A stretch of DNA of 64,000 bases, taken from Chaenocephalus aceratus. Lineage: Eukaryota > Chordata > Actinopteri > Perciformes > Channichthyidae. Location of the stretch: contig CM043801.1 in the NCBI GenBank assembly GCA_023974075.1, forward strand, positions 27,817,736-27,881,735, read 5' to 3'. The translations under genes and the position numbers were made by a program. Positions 47,031 through 59,770 of this stretch are shown here, one piece after another. The notes beneath the pieces were generated by a model. It saw only the letters and a list, made by a program, of their open reading frames with translations. It searched no databases and was not told the DNA's origin. Position 1 is the stretch's first letter. Every line of letters starts with the position of its first letter.

Positions 47031-50000
47031 TTAGATCTTATTGAAGGCAGCAACGTCTATACTCTGGATCTGCAATGGAAGAAAGGTGCAATAAGTCGAG
47101 GTGTACATTACACATTCATGCACTTTACCCATGATGTAAACACCACACATTAAAGTCAATTCATGTCAGTGATATTGGTGTGGGTGTAGAAAATGTCTTA
47201 ACACACAAGTTAATAAATCAGCGTGGCTGGATACCCCGAGAGGTAAGTTAACTGAAGTTGTCTAATAATGGTGAAGGAGTTACACCTGTGTGCGTTTTAC
47301 TTACAAAGTCCTCAAACTTGGTGATCTCCTCCTCCAGGATGTCTGTGCCAACTTTGTCGTCCTCGATCACGCAGGTGATCTGCAGCTTCTTGATGCCGTA
47401 TCCGACGGGAACCAGTTTGGACGCTCCCCACAGGAGCCCTTCCATCTGCACCGAGCGCACGCACTCCTCCAGCTTGGCCATGTCCGTCTCATCGTCCCAC
47501 TGAGGGAGCACGTGGGGAAGGGGGGTTAAAACACAGAACACTCATTTGACCATGGTAAGACAATTCAACTCAGTTTGCAGCAAAACGTTAACATAAATTG
47601 CTTAACATGCATCGGGATTCATTTTGAATATTACAAAAAATATATATGCAGTTTGAGTCGTAATTAGCTTAAACTATTAATTAACATCTCAATTTTATCA
47701 CATTTTTTTTACCTTTTCTGAAACAAAACAGTACATCTCTATAAGAACACAACTGCAATGGAACTAGCACAGATTTCAGCCACATGATGCAGGTCAGAAG
47801 GAAACGTACGGGCTTGACGTCTAAAAGCAGAGACGACTTGGCTATGAGGGCGGGTTTCTTGGACTTCTTGGCGGCATAGGCATCCAGGCGCTCCTGCTTA
47901 AGGCGTTCGGCTTCTTCGTCATCCTCATCATCACTGCCAAACAAGTCCATGTCGTCATCCTCGTCTTCATCATCTCCATTTTGCACCTGTTTGACTGGAG
48001 CAGCCTGGTCAAAACAGTGGAAACTTTCTGTTAAGGTGGGCTCTTCAGAAGGCTTTCTCAAATAAGATTAACTCTTTCCTGATCTCCATTTGTACAAACA
48101 ACTAACACATCATACAATAAAGAGCATCAATAGATATGTGAGGGGAACGAAGGGAGCCTTATATATACAACAATATTAATCATAAACAACAAGACAAAGC
48201 AACCAAAAAGAGGAACATCAAAAAACGTACTTATAGTTTGAGTATACCTTAAGTACAATGTAGATTACATTATATTTGATTTAAAATGGTTTCAGTGGGA
48301 CAAGGCTGTGTCTTTTACAGAGAAAATATGCATTTAGTAATTCTAAGTTATCCACCTTAGCACTTGGGACGCCCGCTGGGCTCTTTTCCAGCGTGGCCAC
48401 TCTGTTCTCCAGCGTCTGCAGGGCTGCTCTCATTTCAGTCACCACTAACAAGCAAACACAATCGGAAAAGTAAGAATGGATACTCTGCATCAAATATACA
48501 AAAGCACAGAAAGACTTTATAAAAAACAGAACAAACCTTTGTGCAGAGTATGGTTCTCCAGCTCCATGCTCTTCATGCGTGTAACCAGCTCCTGGTCTCC
48601 TCCTGCATGTGAGGATGACTGTGGAGAGACGAACACTAATAAGCACGTGCCATGATGCAGCTACGGGTTCAAATGATGACAAAGCAAATGTAATCTCATC
48701 AAGGCAATCCAAGCCTAAAAAGAAGCAAGCAAAATCAAAAGTAGATAAAGTGGTGAGATGTCAAATGAAACCCATGCAAAGCTAGCTTCTATTACACACT
48801 GATGAAAACACTCCACCCTCACAACGCTGATGTTGAAATGAGGAGCCGTTCAGAACAACAGTGTCCGATCTGCTGGCCACTGAGCAGCTCCACTGAAGCA
48901 TTTGCAGTTAAGGGCGTAGCTCCAAGTAGTGTTAATTTCGTCAGCTATTTTTTAATTTAGTTTTAGTCTTAGTCCTTTGTTAAATTTCCTTTTTAGTTTT
49001 AGTCATATTTAGTCACCTTCATCCTGTTTTTATTTAGTCAAGTTTTAGTCGACCAAAAATCTGAGCATTTTAGTCTTATTTTAGTCAAAGAAAACTAATT
49101 ATTTTAGTCTACTTTTTGTCAATGAAAACTGTTGAGTCTTTTTTAGTCATCAGATTATATAGAACATTTCAGTCAAACTAGTCTAGCCAAAACCAATAAT
49201 TTATAATTTTAGCATATATAAATAAATAAGATTATATCTTGTCCTTATTTGATGAAAAGCACAGGTTGGATGATTAAGAATGCAGCTTTGCAGAGAGTAT
49301 CAGGTTTGTGGTGTTTTTACCAGCTGTGTTTTGGCCACATTGCTTCCCTTCTGATGAAACAATGCATTCGCTTTTTTTCTCTGCCTCATTGTAGCGAAAA
49401 TGGGCCCAAATATCACATCGTTTCTTTCTCCTAAGCCAGGGTCGGCGTCATGGGGGGTCATTCGCGAGCCATGCCCCCCCAAATGAGTCACTGTGCCCCC
49501 CCCAATGCAGGGTGGGCAAGCCTTGACACTTTTTTTTTTTTTAATCATATAAGTGAAAACGCTTCCACTAAAGGTTTTTTGTGTGAAATACATCAGAAAT
49601 AAATAATACAAATATAAAACACAGCCTGAGGTGTGCTCAATGCTGCTCTCTGATTGGTGTGTTGCTTGACCAATGACCCCCGACCTTTGTTTTGTTATCA
49701 TTACGTGGCTGTGTGTTTAGATGAAAGCCCAGTGGCGATCTGTTCATCTGTCACACTGATTATACAGTAAAGCCATCGAAAATAATATGATATACAGTAC
49801 AAGTACAAGTAGCCTACTTCTGAGTCTCTGTGTTTCATTCAAGCTGTTGTGTGTGGCACGAGCGCATTTTGTGAGTGCACGAGTGGTAACGCGGAATGTT
49901 GATGTTAGCATCTGGTTAGTTAGCTATGCTAACGGATATAAAGAGCTGTTTCTACACCAAGGTGGAGGAGAGTCCTCTCCTGTCAGACTGAGAGGATCGT

Positions 50001-53000
50001 ATAACCTCAGCTCAGTGAGGTAAGGACTCTCTCAGTGTTTAGATAGTTCACTTTAGTGTAGGTTATCTCAGTGGGTCTCAAACGGTTTGATCACAATTGA
50101 TGTAAACAAGTATTTGCGAGGAACACCTTTATATGATCATTATAGTTATTAAAGAATAAGAGAATAAATGAAAAACGGGTATGAAATACTATAGGACAGT
50201 AACACAAGAATACAGTTTAAAAGGGGAGTGATTAGTAAAAATATCCATAAAGAAAAAGTAAATCTGTGTACAGTTATGTTTCATATGGATGCTGAGAGAT
50301 AGGCTATCCATAGATCTCTTCATTTTGCTCTCAAAGTGCACCAGATTGATGATTGATTGATTCAATATTTTAAAAATAATCTTTTAGGTGGGAGCATGCC
50401 CCACCTAAAACATGTTTACATGGATAGGATACTAAATCCTTATGTCTTGCCTTTACTGAAAGGAGGGGAGGCAACTATTTTAAATAACTATAGGCCAATC
50501 TCTAAATTGTCAGTTCTGGCTAAGGTGCTCGAACGCCTAGTGAGTGAACAGGTAAAGGAGTTTTTATGTACAAATGACATCCTGTCAAAACATCAGTCAG
50601 GATTCAGAAAGAAACACAGCACCATCACTGCCACAATGAAAGTGGTAAATGACATTACTAGTATTTTAGATAATAAGCAGAGTTGTGCAGCTCTGTTTAT
50701 TGACCTTTCCAAAGCGTTTGACACCGTTGATCATCACATTTTAAAGGCTACTCAGTATTGGCATATCCAGCCTTGCAGTGGGGTGGTTTGTGAACTACCT
50801 CTCTGAAAGGTCCCAATGTGTTCACTTTGATGGGCTGTCTTATGAGTGGTTAAACATTTCTAATGGTGTACCACAAGGTTCTGTTTTAGGACCACTTTTA
50901 TTCTCCATATATATCAACAGTTTAGGTGATAATGTGGATGAAGCTACTTTACATTTTTATGCGGATGATACTGTGATGTATTGTGCAGGTCCCTCCATTA
51001 ACGAGGCTGTTGTTAAATTACAGGCTGTTTTTAACATTATTCAGACTCAGCTCTCTGAACTAAAGCTTCTTTTAAATGTGGATAAAACCAAGGTAATGCT
51101 CTTTTCAAAAGCAAAAAAGACACCAGAGCCTGTTTTTGATATTGTAACTACGCAAGGAACAAAACTTGAAGTTGTTGCCTGTTACAAATACCTTGGTATC
51201 TGGCTTGATGATTGTCTTACTTTTAAACTTCAGGTCACTAATCTGTTTAAAAAGCTGAGGGTTAGGCTAGGTTTCTTCTACAGGAACAAGTCCTGTTTCT
51301 CATTTGAAGCCAGGAAAAGGCTAGTCACTGTGACCTTTTTACCTGTGCTGGACTATGGTGATTTGATATATATGAATGCACCTGCCCATTGCCTGGAAAA
51401 GTTAGATGCTGCGTATCACAGTGCTCTGAGATTTGTTACTAACTGTAAAGCACTTACTCATCACTGTACCCTGTATGCCAAGGCAGGTTTGCCTTCACTA
51501 ACTGTACGGAGGCTCAGTCATTGGTACATGTTCATTTATAAAGCCATGTTGGGTAAACTACCTTTTTATATCTGCTCTCTGATCTCTCGACGAATTGAAA
51601 GTACGTATTGCCTGAGATCTCATGATGTTGTTTTATTAAATGTGCCAAGTGCTAGGACTGTCTTAGGGAAGAAAGCTTTTAGATGTGCAGCTCCACTAAA
51701 GTGGAACAGTCTGCAAACCTGTTTAAAACGGAGCACTTTGGTTCCCCTGCATCATTTTAAAACTCGGCTGGGTGACATGCTGTTTGATACTCATGGTACC
51801 GGTCACTGTAAATAGAGGTTTGTAAACTGTACCCTGTACATTATGTTGTATGTCATCCTTATTGTTGTTCTGTTGTTTTTATGTTACATGTGTAACTAAT
51901 GTCCTGCAGGTCACCCTTGAAAAAGAGATCTTTTGATCTCAAGGGGCTTCACCTGGTTAAATAAAGGCTACAAACAAACAAACAAATACATTTGCACACT
52001 TTTTATATGGTGGCCTATGTCCATATATTTCTGTTTTGGTGGTCGTGCCACAACCGTGCATGTATGCAAAAGTCATAGGTGCGCTATAAAATAGCACTAC
52101 ACCCCTGCAATGTGTGTGAAAGAGAATAGACTTTACAGCATGTTTTTTTTAAATTGAAGTTGCGTTGGTGTTTGTGTGTTGGTTGTTGACGGCAGTGTGT
52201 GCCCCCCCGTGGTAAATTATTGCCCCCCCATTCGATTTGTTCTAGAGCCGACCCTGTCCTAAGCAGTGGTGGCTTTAGACTTTTTCGTTGTCAGTCATTT
52301 TGACGGACAGGATCGTAACATTTCCGTCATAATCCATTATTACCCCTCGAGTGCACAATTTATCAATCACTCGCGCTGACGGGGGGGTATTCGGTTAACG
52401 CGAGTGCGTCCACTGCTCCCAAGCCCTGTTGTTGCCATTTTATTTTATGTTGAATAAGGTGAGTTAGACCATGAGTTAGACCCGAGTCTTCCTGACAGTT
52501 CATATTGTGTAATCCGGTATAATTCAAATCTACCGCCGCGCGCAGCACAGACACACAGCTGCTGCCCTGCCACAGCACCGGAAATGGAACTGCTGGGAGA
52601 AAAACTGACTATCACAGATGTAACGTTATCTTTGATAATATTTCGTCTCCTCATTTTTCGTCAACGAAAGTAAAGAGAGATTTTGGCATAGTTTTTATTT
52701 AGCAAACTACATTTTCGTCTCGTCACTTTTCGACAACAATATTGCATGATGATTTTGTTGCAGTTATTGTTTTCTGCCGTCGGTGCCCTCTCGTCATCGT
52801 CTCGTTTTCGTCATGAAAAAAAAGGTCGTCGACGAACAAATGTAGTCATTGTTTTATTCAACGAAATTAACACTAGCTCCAAGGCACCTCAGTGCTGCTA
52901 ATAAGCAGGTGGCAGAAGGGTTTATCCTACAAGCTTGCTTCCCCAAGGCCACCGCTGTCCATGATTACAACAACAGCATGCAGGCAAACTCAGTGCACAG

Positions 53001-55289
53001 ATTCTGGCAACGGCACAATACATCATCATTAAAAAAGAACGTGTTGCCATATTGCAGATATAAAAAGATTGATACAACAACACATCCCACTTTCATTTGT
53101 AAATCGATTAAAGTAAGTAGATATGTTGGACAGAGCCAGGCAATCTCTCCAGGTTGTTGCTCTTTGTGCGAAGCTAAGCTGGGACAGATATGAGATGTAT
53201 CAATCTTTGATGAAACTCAGCAACAATAGGAATATGTGTACTACTCAAAATGTTTCATTAATAATTGACCACCTGATTCAGAAGTTACAGAAAATAATCA
53301 AGATGGAAAGTTGAAAAACAATATAAATATGGAAATGAGTAGTATTTGAATAGAATTTAATGTTTACATTATCTAACAAATCATCACGATTATTATAAAT
53401 TCCACACGCACACACATTCTGAATGAGTTAGTGGTAGCATAATGTGATGCATGAAGAAAAGAGGTGCAGGATGGAAGAAGGGTGATTCAGGATGACATCT
53501 GACTGAGTGATAGCTGTACACTCCACTCCAGGCAGCAGCAGAACTCAGATCAGCGCTGTGTGTGTCGGCCATGCAGCGCTCCCAGACCGGAGCAGCAAAC
53601 ACTTACGTGTCTGTTCCGCGGTCTCTGCTGGCGCCCCTTGGGCAGCAGGGCCGCTTTGGCCTGCACCCGGTTATGTACAATGTGAAGGTAGGAGGGAAAC
53701 ACAAAGACACAAACAAGAAGAAGAAGAAGAAGAAGAAGACAGAGAAGTACAGGGTGTAGGTAGAAAGTTGGATACTACACATGCTACACATTCAGAGTCA
53801 TCAGTAAGAAGAAAATGAAGTCAGGATTGTTAGTGAAATAGGATGAAACATTTTAAAACACATGTCAACTTTTTATAAAACACAACTAAATGGATGAAGT
53901 GCCGCTTCAAACCGCTTTCAATATAGCAAATGGCGTGGATGTAAAGACAAACACATACATAGATTGCATACTTCCTGACAGATTGCAATGATCATTACTG
54001 GCAACGCAAGCAGAGGAGAACAGGAGAACAAGTGTCAGTAGCTCCAAGGCCCAAGAACTAGCAGTCTCAACTCTAATGAAAACTTCAAATTTAAACAGAT
54101 GTTCCCCTTTTTTCAGGGCTGGTACTGGAAGATTAGTCAGGACTGTCCTGTCACTACAGGGGGTGGGGGGTTATCTGGGGCTCATTTGCAGTACTTACTC
54201 CGTTTAGGGACTGCAGGATATTCTGTCTGGATTTAGCAATGTCCTGCAGGATGGCATTAACCTCGCTCTCCTGAAGGTGTTTGTGGGTAAAGCAGTAATG
54301 AAGCGGGAGCAGTGACAAAGACAGAAAGCCGCATGCAAAACAAACAGAAGCAGCATGGACCACACATCCAACATGAAGGAGGATTTTTCTAAAGATTTGA
54401 AGCAGGTAGCACAGAAATGGGAACTAACGGTTAAAGAAATGTTGGCAGTTAGCATGAGGGTAGCACTTGTCAATGACCCAACCTGAAACTCTCGTGCTGT
54501 TTATCCACTACGTGTTGTAATGAAATGTGAACCGTTGAAACTACTTTTCACACTAGAAATATGAAATAATACCTTTAGAAGGTATTATACTAAACAGCCA
54601 GGACGCTGTTTATGTAAAAACATGTTTCACTTCTTACTTGTGTTATTTGGCAGCAGTAAAGTCACACAAACTGGGAACATACAACCCCTTCTTGAGACCA
54701 CAAGTGGTAAGTGAAGACATATGGCTTCTGTGTTTTGGCCGATTAAACCCTTTAAAGATTGTTTCCAAGGCTCGTTTGGAAACTCTCCACTGCCCTTTAC
54801 AGTCAGAGGAGCAGAGGCAGCTGCCAAACCACCTGACCCCTCTCGATAGGACGTGCCACTTCTAAATCGGGCAGCTTCACTCTCATGCACACAGCTGCAG
54901 AGGGCTGGTGATGATGTAACTGTTGCTTTACAGGCCAGTGATTGACAAGGAGGCATGAGCGGAGGAGGAGTCTGACAGGAGAGCAAAGGAACTTCAAAAG
55001 ATGGCAGCAGGAGACGAGAGGAGAATTTGGAAATAGGTTTGTCTGAAAATCTAATTAACCTCAAGAATGATCAGGTTGATAAACATCAAACGAGGTCCAC
55101 ACTAGAGAAAACAAAGCAGCTTTGCTCTTCTTCCTGTGTTTTACACCCATGTGTTCAAGTTTGTGTGCCTGCCTGTCCTACCTGTGAAGGAGGTCCGTTG
55201 GCTCCCTCGTAGAAGCACTTCTCGGCTTCATCGTAGAGAGGTTTGTCGAACCAGATGTTCTCGGAGGCGAGGCACTGCAGTCCACTCAT
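47031..55289 (-). CDS. eef1d: Elongation factor 1-delta, short form
   Basis: Minus strand exons: 55289-55182 (ATG at 55289, [20 protein letters not shown]), 54270-54199, 48618-48537, 48444-48356, 48004-47810, 47499-47305, 47069-47031. They keep phase and give 259 residues. Features: N-terminal binding region, leucine-zipper-like segment ([17 protein letters not shown]...[13 protein letters not shown]), acidic linker ([18 protein letters not shown]), and the EF1 guanine-exchange domain (ILLDVKP-like [41 protein letters not shown], ending FNKI). eEF1D is part of the eEF1B complex that recharges eEF1A with GTP in translation. A large transposon nest sits in the intron between 48618 and 54199. 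Confidence 0.95.
49437..52256. mobile_element. Inner hAT element
   Basis: Ends CAGGGTCGGC and GCCGACCCTG are inverted, with duplication TCCTAAGC at 49429-49436 and 52257-52264. Just inside are long C runs (GTGCCCCCCC). A non-LTR retrotransposon fills most of it. A block near 49900-49955 is shared with the hAT at 8150-9062. Confidence 0.88.
50385..51985 (+). mobile_element. 5'-truncated non-LTR retrotransposon
   Basis: Encodes a reverse transcriptase: [45 protein letters not shown], then after a frameshift near 50760 [23 protein letters not shown] and LGIWLDD. The C-terminal part stays open to 51815. The 3' end is GGTTAAATAAAGGCTACAAA followed by a CAAA repeat tail. No endonuclease was found, so it is 5'-truncated. 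Clade uncertain (CR1/Rex1-like). Confidence 0.85.
53607..53660 (-). other. eef1d: Optional 54-nt exon of eef1d
   Basis: Bounded by ...GGTGCAG/GCC and CAC/GTAAGT on the minus strand, 18 codons, phase 0 at both ends ([18 protein letters not shown]). It fits between the 54199 and 48618 exons without changing frame. It adds a basic, arginine-rich segment. Likely alternatively spliced; not in the core eEF1D sequence I know from mammals. Confidence 0.55.
53716..53740. repeat. (GAA)n microsatellite
   Basis: Eight or so AAG/GAA triplets in an eef1d intron. Confidence 0.9.
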
Positions 55290-56071
55290 GTTGGTACTAA
55301 GGAAAGAAATCAGAAATGTAGGAGAAATAAGATGCGACAAACAAAACATTGATCTACATCCAACAGCCATGATCAGGGGTTTAGTTGTTTACAGCCAGCA
55401 CAATAACGAGTGACAGAACACAGCATATTTAGATGCTCAACTGGGAACAGCACATTAAGGGTAACAACCTCATGCAGAGCCACAGATGGAGTTGTGCGTG
55501 GAATGGACAAAAAGTGACAGAACAAAGCGTAATGCAGACAGTTCCAACCAAGTAAACAAATGAATGTCAGAATAAATAAAACACACTACTGCATAAAAAG
55601 CTAAACCTCCCTTCTCGTTTTGCTGACGTGTTACCGCAGCAGACGGGCATCTACACATTCCTCAGTCAGGGAAACACAGTTTGCCTGCTCTGCAAAGTCT
55701 GGATTACTGAACAAAAGGGTTGTCTCTGCCCGCTAGAAGCCCCTCTTAGTGATAGCAGGGGTCCCCTTCATTGTGCCATTGTCAAAACAACAACCTAGTT
55801 GACCATACGTGCGAGTACATGACGGTTGTATGCCAATGAGACAATAGGTCAGACTTAGTAGCCGTTAAAGAAATGCAAGGGCCTGCTGTGAAGCTGAGAA
55901 AAAAATCCAAACAAATATTAATCTCCAAACCGGCAGCTCAAAGATATTACACACGGTGCACAAGTTAGCACGAATGCACAAACAAAAATGCATGACAAAA
56001 AAACAAAACGCAGTTAATTAGCCGGAAAACACACATCACGTCTTTCCCATTCCCCGTGAGAGGTGCCATAC

Positions 56072-56659
56072 TTGTCCCATCTAGGCCTGCTCTCCGTCTC
56101 AGAGAAGACCCTCTTCCTCTGGGTCGGGCCCCTGCTGCCTTTGCCCCCCTGCTCGGTTTCAGAGGAGGTGCGATTGCGGCCTCTACTGTACTGACGGGAG
56201 GGGGTCCCGGAGACCTTCACCGTGGCGACGGGGGGTCCCTGATCCTGCTGCGGACCGCGCCCACGTCTGGCCTGGAAGGTCGTGAAGCCTCTGGTTTTTG
56301 GGCTTCTTGGAGAGGAAGACAGCGGTCCGTTCCCATTGGATGCGAGCCGCCGTTGGTAGTTGCCCTCGGCCTGCTCATAGGCGCCGTGGTTGTACATCAT
56401 TCCATCTGCCTGCATGTCCTGGAGCAAAGGGCTTTGACCATAGGGGCCACATCCTTCCATGGAGGAGCTCAACCCCTCATCTTCAGCCCAGGAGCGGTGG
56501 GCCTCTGATGGACGTGTGCGTCTCCGCAGCCTCCCTGACTGATCTTTGTCTCCGCTGATGACGCTTCTCTCGGTGGGATTATTACCCTGCCTGGAGTTCA
56601 TCACCGGCACAGCATTCTGAGGGACTCCTCCTGGCTGACGGGACTGATCCATTTCTCTA
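56072..56659 (-). CDS. eef1d: eef1d long-form N-terminal exon
   Basis: Acceptor CCTTTAG just before TAGAGAA, then ATG at 56652 (MDQSRQPGGVPQN). The frame stays open 193 codons to donor GACAA/GTATGG at 56072. Joining to 55296 gives in-frame NTNMSGLQC, leading into the short form, so the long protein has 455 residues. The extra part is low-complexity, rich in Ser, Gly and Arg (RGRGPQQDQG, QYSRGRNRTSS, QRKRVF), without a known fold. Vertebrate eEF1D has a known long form made from an extra upstream exon, reported as a nuclear, stress-related form; that this exon does the same is inference. If unspliced, the frame ends at 56014 (212 residues). Confidence 0.75.
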
Positions 56660-58444
56660 CTAAAGGGGTCTCTTCTCTATTCACTTGTTTTTACGAGGAA
56701 GCAACAGGTGGAAACTAGATGGCATTAGTTCATTATGAAGATGGCATCACACAAAGAACTTTGCTAGTTAGATCAAACACTTGATATGAGATGCCAATGC
56801 GGTCTTGCGGGCAAAGACTAGATTGATCAAAAAGCTTACAATTACCAAAATAGAAACATGATTACCCCTTATAGAGTTCAAACTAACCTCTTTGAGAGTA
56901 TTTCGTTATTTGGCTGACTGGGACCGATGGGAAGATTTTAACATATTGCCCAACCCTATTTTTGGGGATATGGAATATTGCCAAAACATGTAAAAGCAGG
57001 TCATTGATCAATCTCACATTGGACTTTCAAAAAGCAAAGCCAAAACAAATAAGGCAAAATGTAATAAGGCTAACATAATGGCCAGCATTTAGGTTAGGAT
57101 GAGTTTGCAGCATTTCCTCAATATTCATTTAATATCATAGAATCTATGAAGTACAAACATTTTTAAATAGAATAGTAATTTGTCAATTAATTCATGAGGA
57201 AACGCTGTTTTTAAATGCATTAAGCACGTTTCTTCTGAAACATTTAAAAACCAAACCTATGCAACATTGTCTGGCTCACCTTTTTTTTGGCATGCTGGAG
57301 AAAAGTGTACGCTACGTATTGTGGAATGGAATATTAAAATAATTCACACACGTTTTAATTATTTTGAAAATGATTAACAGTAAGTTATATTAAAGACAAT
57401 CCATGTGTCTTAACATGCAGGCAAAAACCATTAACAAAAATACATCTTTTACATTTTCATGCATTAAGAATACATAATTACATGATATTCAAATATAAAA
57501 ACAACATTTTTCAAAACATTATTTGTGCCACAGATATATTCTCTCAGTTGCCAGTTGGTTAGGTACACCTAGCATCAACTAATGCAGTCAACAGCCCTGT
57601 GATAAATCCTACCTTCACATCGAGAGGGGATTACTTCCGGTCATTTTGAAGGCTTCAGTTTTAGGTGTGAAAATAATCTAAAAAGGAGTTTTTAATATTG
57701 TGTCCAACCCACTGGGGCTGAAACAATAGGTTGATGAATTGACAGAACATTTAGTTAACTTCTCTCTCAAACAGTTTAATTAAGATCACATGGTAACCTC
57801 CTCAAAGGTAATATTGTAAGATGATATATACACACACGACTGCATTAGTTTTAGCTAGGAGACCATGATCTATCAACTGAGAGCAAAACATTCAACACAA
57901 CATTTCGACCGTAGGACAGCAATAAACCGGTGCATCGTCAGCTCAAAAACAGCTGCAACATCAACACTCACCTTTGGTAACGGCAATGGGAAGCTAATGC
58001 CCAACAGAGAAATAAGAGAAAATACACATAGTTTCATAATCTACAAAGCCCTAAGGAAAAACAATCACAGGACTATCAATTATTCAATATTTGAGGAATA
58101 CCAACAAAAAACCCTATAACATAGTTAAAAGCAATAGATATAAGTTGTACAGTTCACTGAACAATTTTAAACAAGTGGTCATTTCATGTATAATACCAGT
58201 CACAAAACAAGCAAATCGAACAGCAATAGGAGTTAAAGTTGAGCTGGATTTGTTACAGGGTCACTTTGACACTGACAAAAGTTAGGTGCCAATAGTTTTT
58301 CTGACAGCACCAGCAACTTGTAGCTAGTTAGTTTGACCACGTGGCGCTTGAAAACTCCCAACTATAACGTCTTTGTGTATTTTAACAAACAGTGCACTTT
58401 ATGTTGTGTCCTATGCCGTATATAAACAACTCTTCTGCACTTAC
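56660..58444 (-). other. eef1d: First intron of eef1d
   Basis: AT-rich stretch between the long-form exon and the probable first exon. No gene or clear repeat identified. Confidence 0.4.
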
Positions 58445-58526
58445 TATTGGCTTTATTCGACGTTTTATGGCTCGGTGAGCGTTCTTTAGCGTGGTGCCTC
58501 GGCTGTAATCCGACGGGAGAAGAGGG
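58445..58526 (-). promoter_or_regulatory. eef1d: eef1d first exon with 5'TOP start
   Basis: On the minus strand AAACCCTCTTCTCCCGTCGG starts near 58526. C followed by a pyrimidine run is the terminal oligopyrimidine signature of translation-factor mRNAs, including known eEF1 subunit mRNAs. A strong donor, CAATA/GTAAGT, ends the exon at 58445. It would splice to 56659 (long) or 55296 (short), both with good acceptors. TOP mRNAs are controlled by mTORC1. Confidence 0.55.
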
Positions 58527-58529
58527 TTT

Positions 58530-59770
58530 ACAGTAGCGGACCGCCTGTATTCTGCAGTTACAGAGGGGGAGGGACGTTAGCTTTTACACGATTTTATCGA
58601 TGATTTATGCGTTTATTTAATGTTTATACAAAATGGTACAACATAAAAACACACATTGAAACAAGTTATTGTATATTAACACTGAATGGAAGAGGGGATC
58701 CGTGTTTTTGGTACTATTAACGCCCAACATTTAGATTAGTACAATCCGTTATGGCCAAAGACTTCATTTCCCAGAGTTCCAGCTGTTTGTTCCCCATGTT
58801 CTGGTTGGGCCCAGCCTGTAATGTTTCATGTTTAGTTTGAACAATATGTAGTAGTAGCATGTAGTTTGTATTCTTTTGTCTTTTGAGTTGATTATGAACT
58901 TCTACCCTAACACCTTTTTTAAATAAAACTGGGCAACAAGTTGAAAATAATATATAGCCAGTTTACATTTGAGCTACTTGTTGATTGAAATCCCAATTCC
59001 TCCCTTGTCCTGCAGGGGGCAGACTAATCGAGCCAATTCAAACTGTTATCCAAAAGTTATACATGGCTACTGAATTGTATGCATCTTTTGGACAGACCAG
59101 AGAACTACATTGTTTGACTTGATGAAGGTTGAAATATTTTCATTTCAAGCTGAATTAATCTTGTTTTCAGCGTGGCATTAGTTACTCCTAATAAATGCAT
59201 TGAGTGTATTCCAGGCCGAGAGGATACATCTGTACAACATCCTTCTTTGACTTTGTTCTTGGAAGGAGAACAACAACACAGACCTTATACAGCAAATGCT
59301 TGTCCTAGTTTGTTATTAATTATAGTTCTTGAGATTGCATTTCTTTATTTTGGTATTATGTATGTCACATCTGAGTGATACAGTATGGAGTATCTGGGGC
59401 CTGGGCTATGTTCTGTAGTGTGCTGTATATTTCTTCAGGAGTTCTTATGATTTATTATACATCTACAATATATTTGGGGAACCCCTCGAGGGCAAAGTTA
59501 TCTCCACACATTAAAGTTCACATATTTGTTTCAAATATTGTCTAAAATCCTTTGACATAAGTGTGTCTGACTCGATACCAAAGGTCAACGTCTTTGGGCT
59601 GAACAATTTGAGTTTGCTCCACTGACGATGAGGCGCTCACCTCGTGGAGCCTTCAGATGCTAAACTGAGCTGACAAACCAAATTAATTTCATATTCTAGC
59701 ACTGCTAACAGGTATGACCCAGAATTTGAACATAACTTGTCAGAAATAATTGACACACAGCAAATGTAAT
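58530..59770. other. Intergenic, no gene seen
   Basis: AT-rich sequence upstream of eef1d. Contains a polymorphism-prone A/T-rich region but no supported coding frame. Confidence 0.35.

Larger units (their letters stand above)
48927..52875. mobile_element. Outer hAT element in an eef1d intron
   Basis: Ends TAGTGTTAATTTCGT and ACGAAATTAACACTA are inverted. The 8-bp duplication GCTCCAAG flanks it (48919-48926 and 52876-52883). The left subterminal part has many TTTTAGTC words (48955-49160). No transposase of its own was recognised. A second hAT (49437-52256) sits inside. Confidence 0.9.

Noticed and set aside
56056..56508. Plus-strand open frame of 150 codons
   Set aside because: Opposite strand of the GC-rich eef1d long-form exon, which has the supported splice sites.
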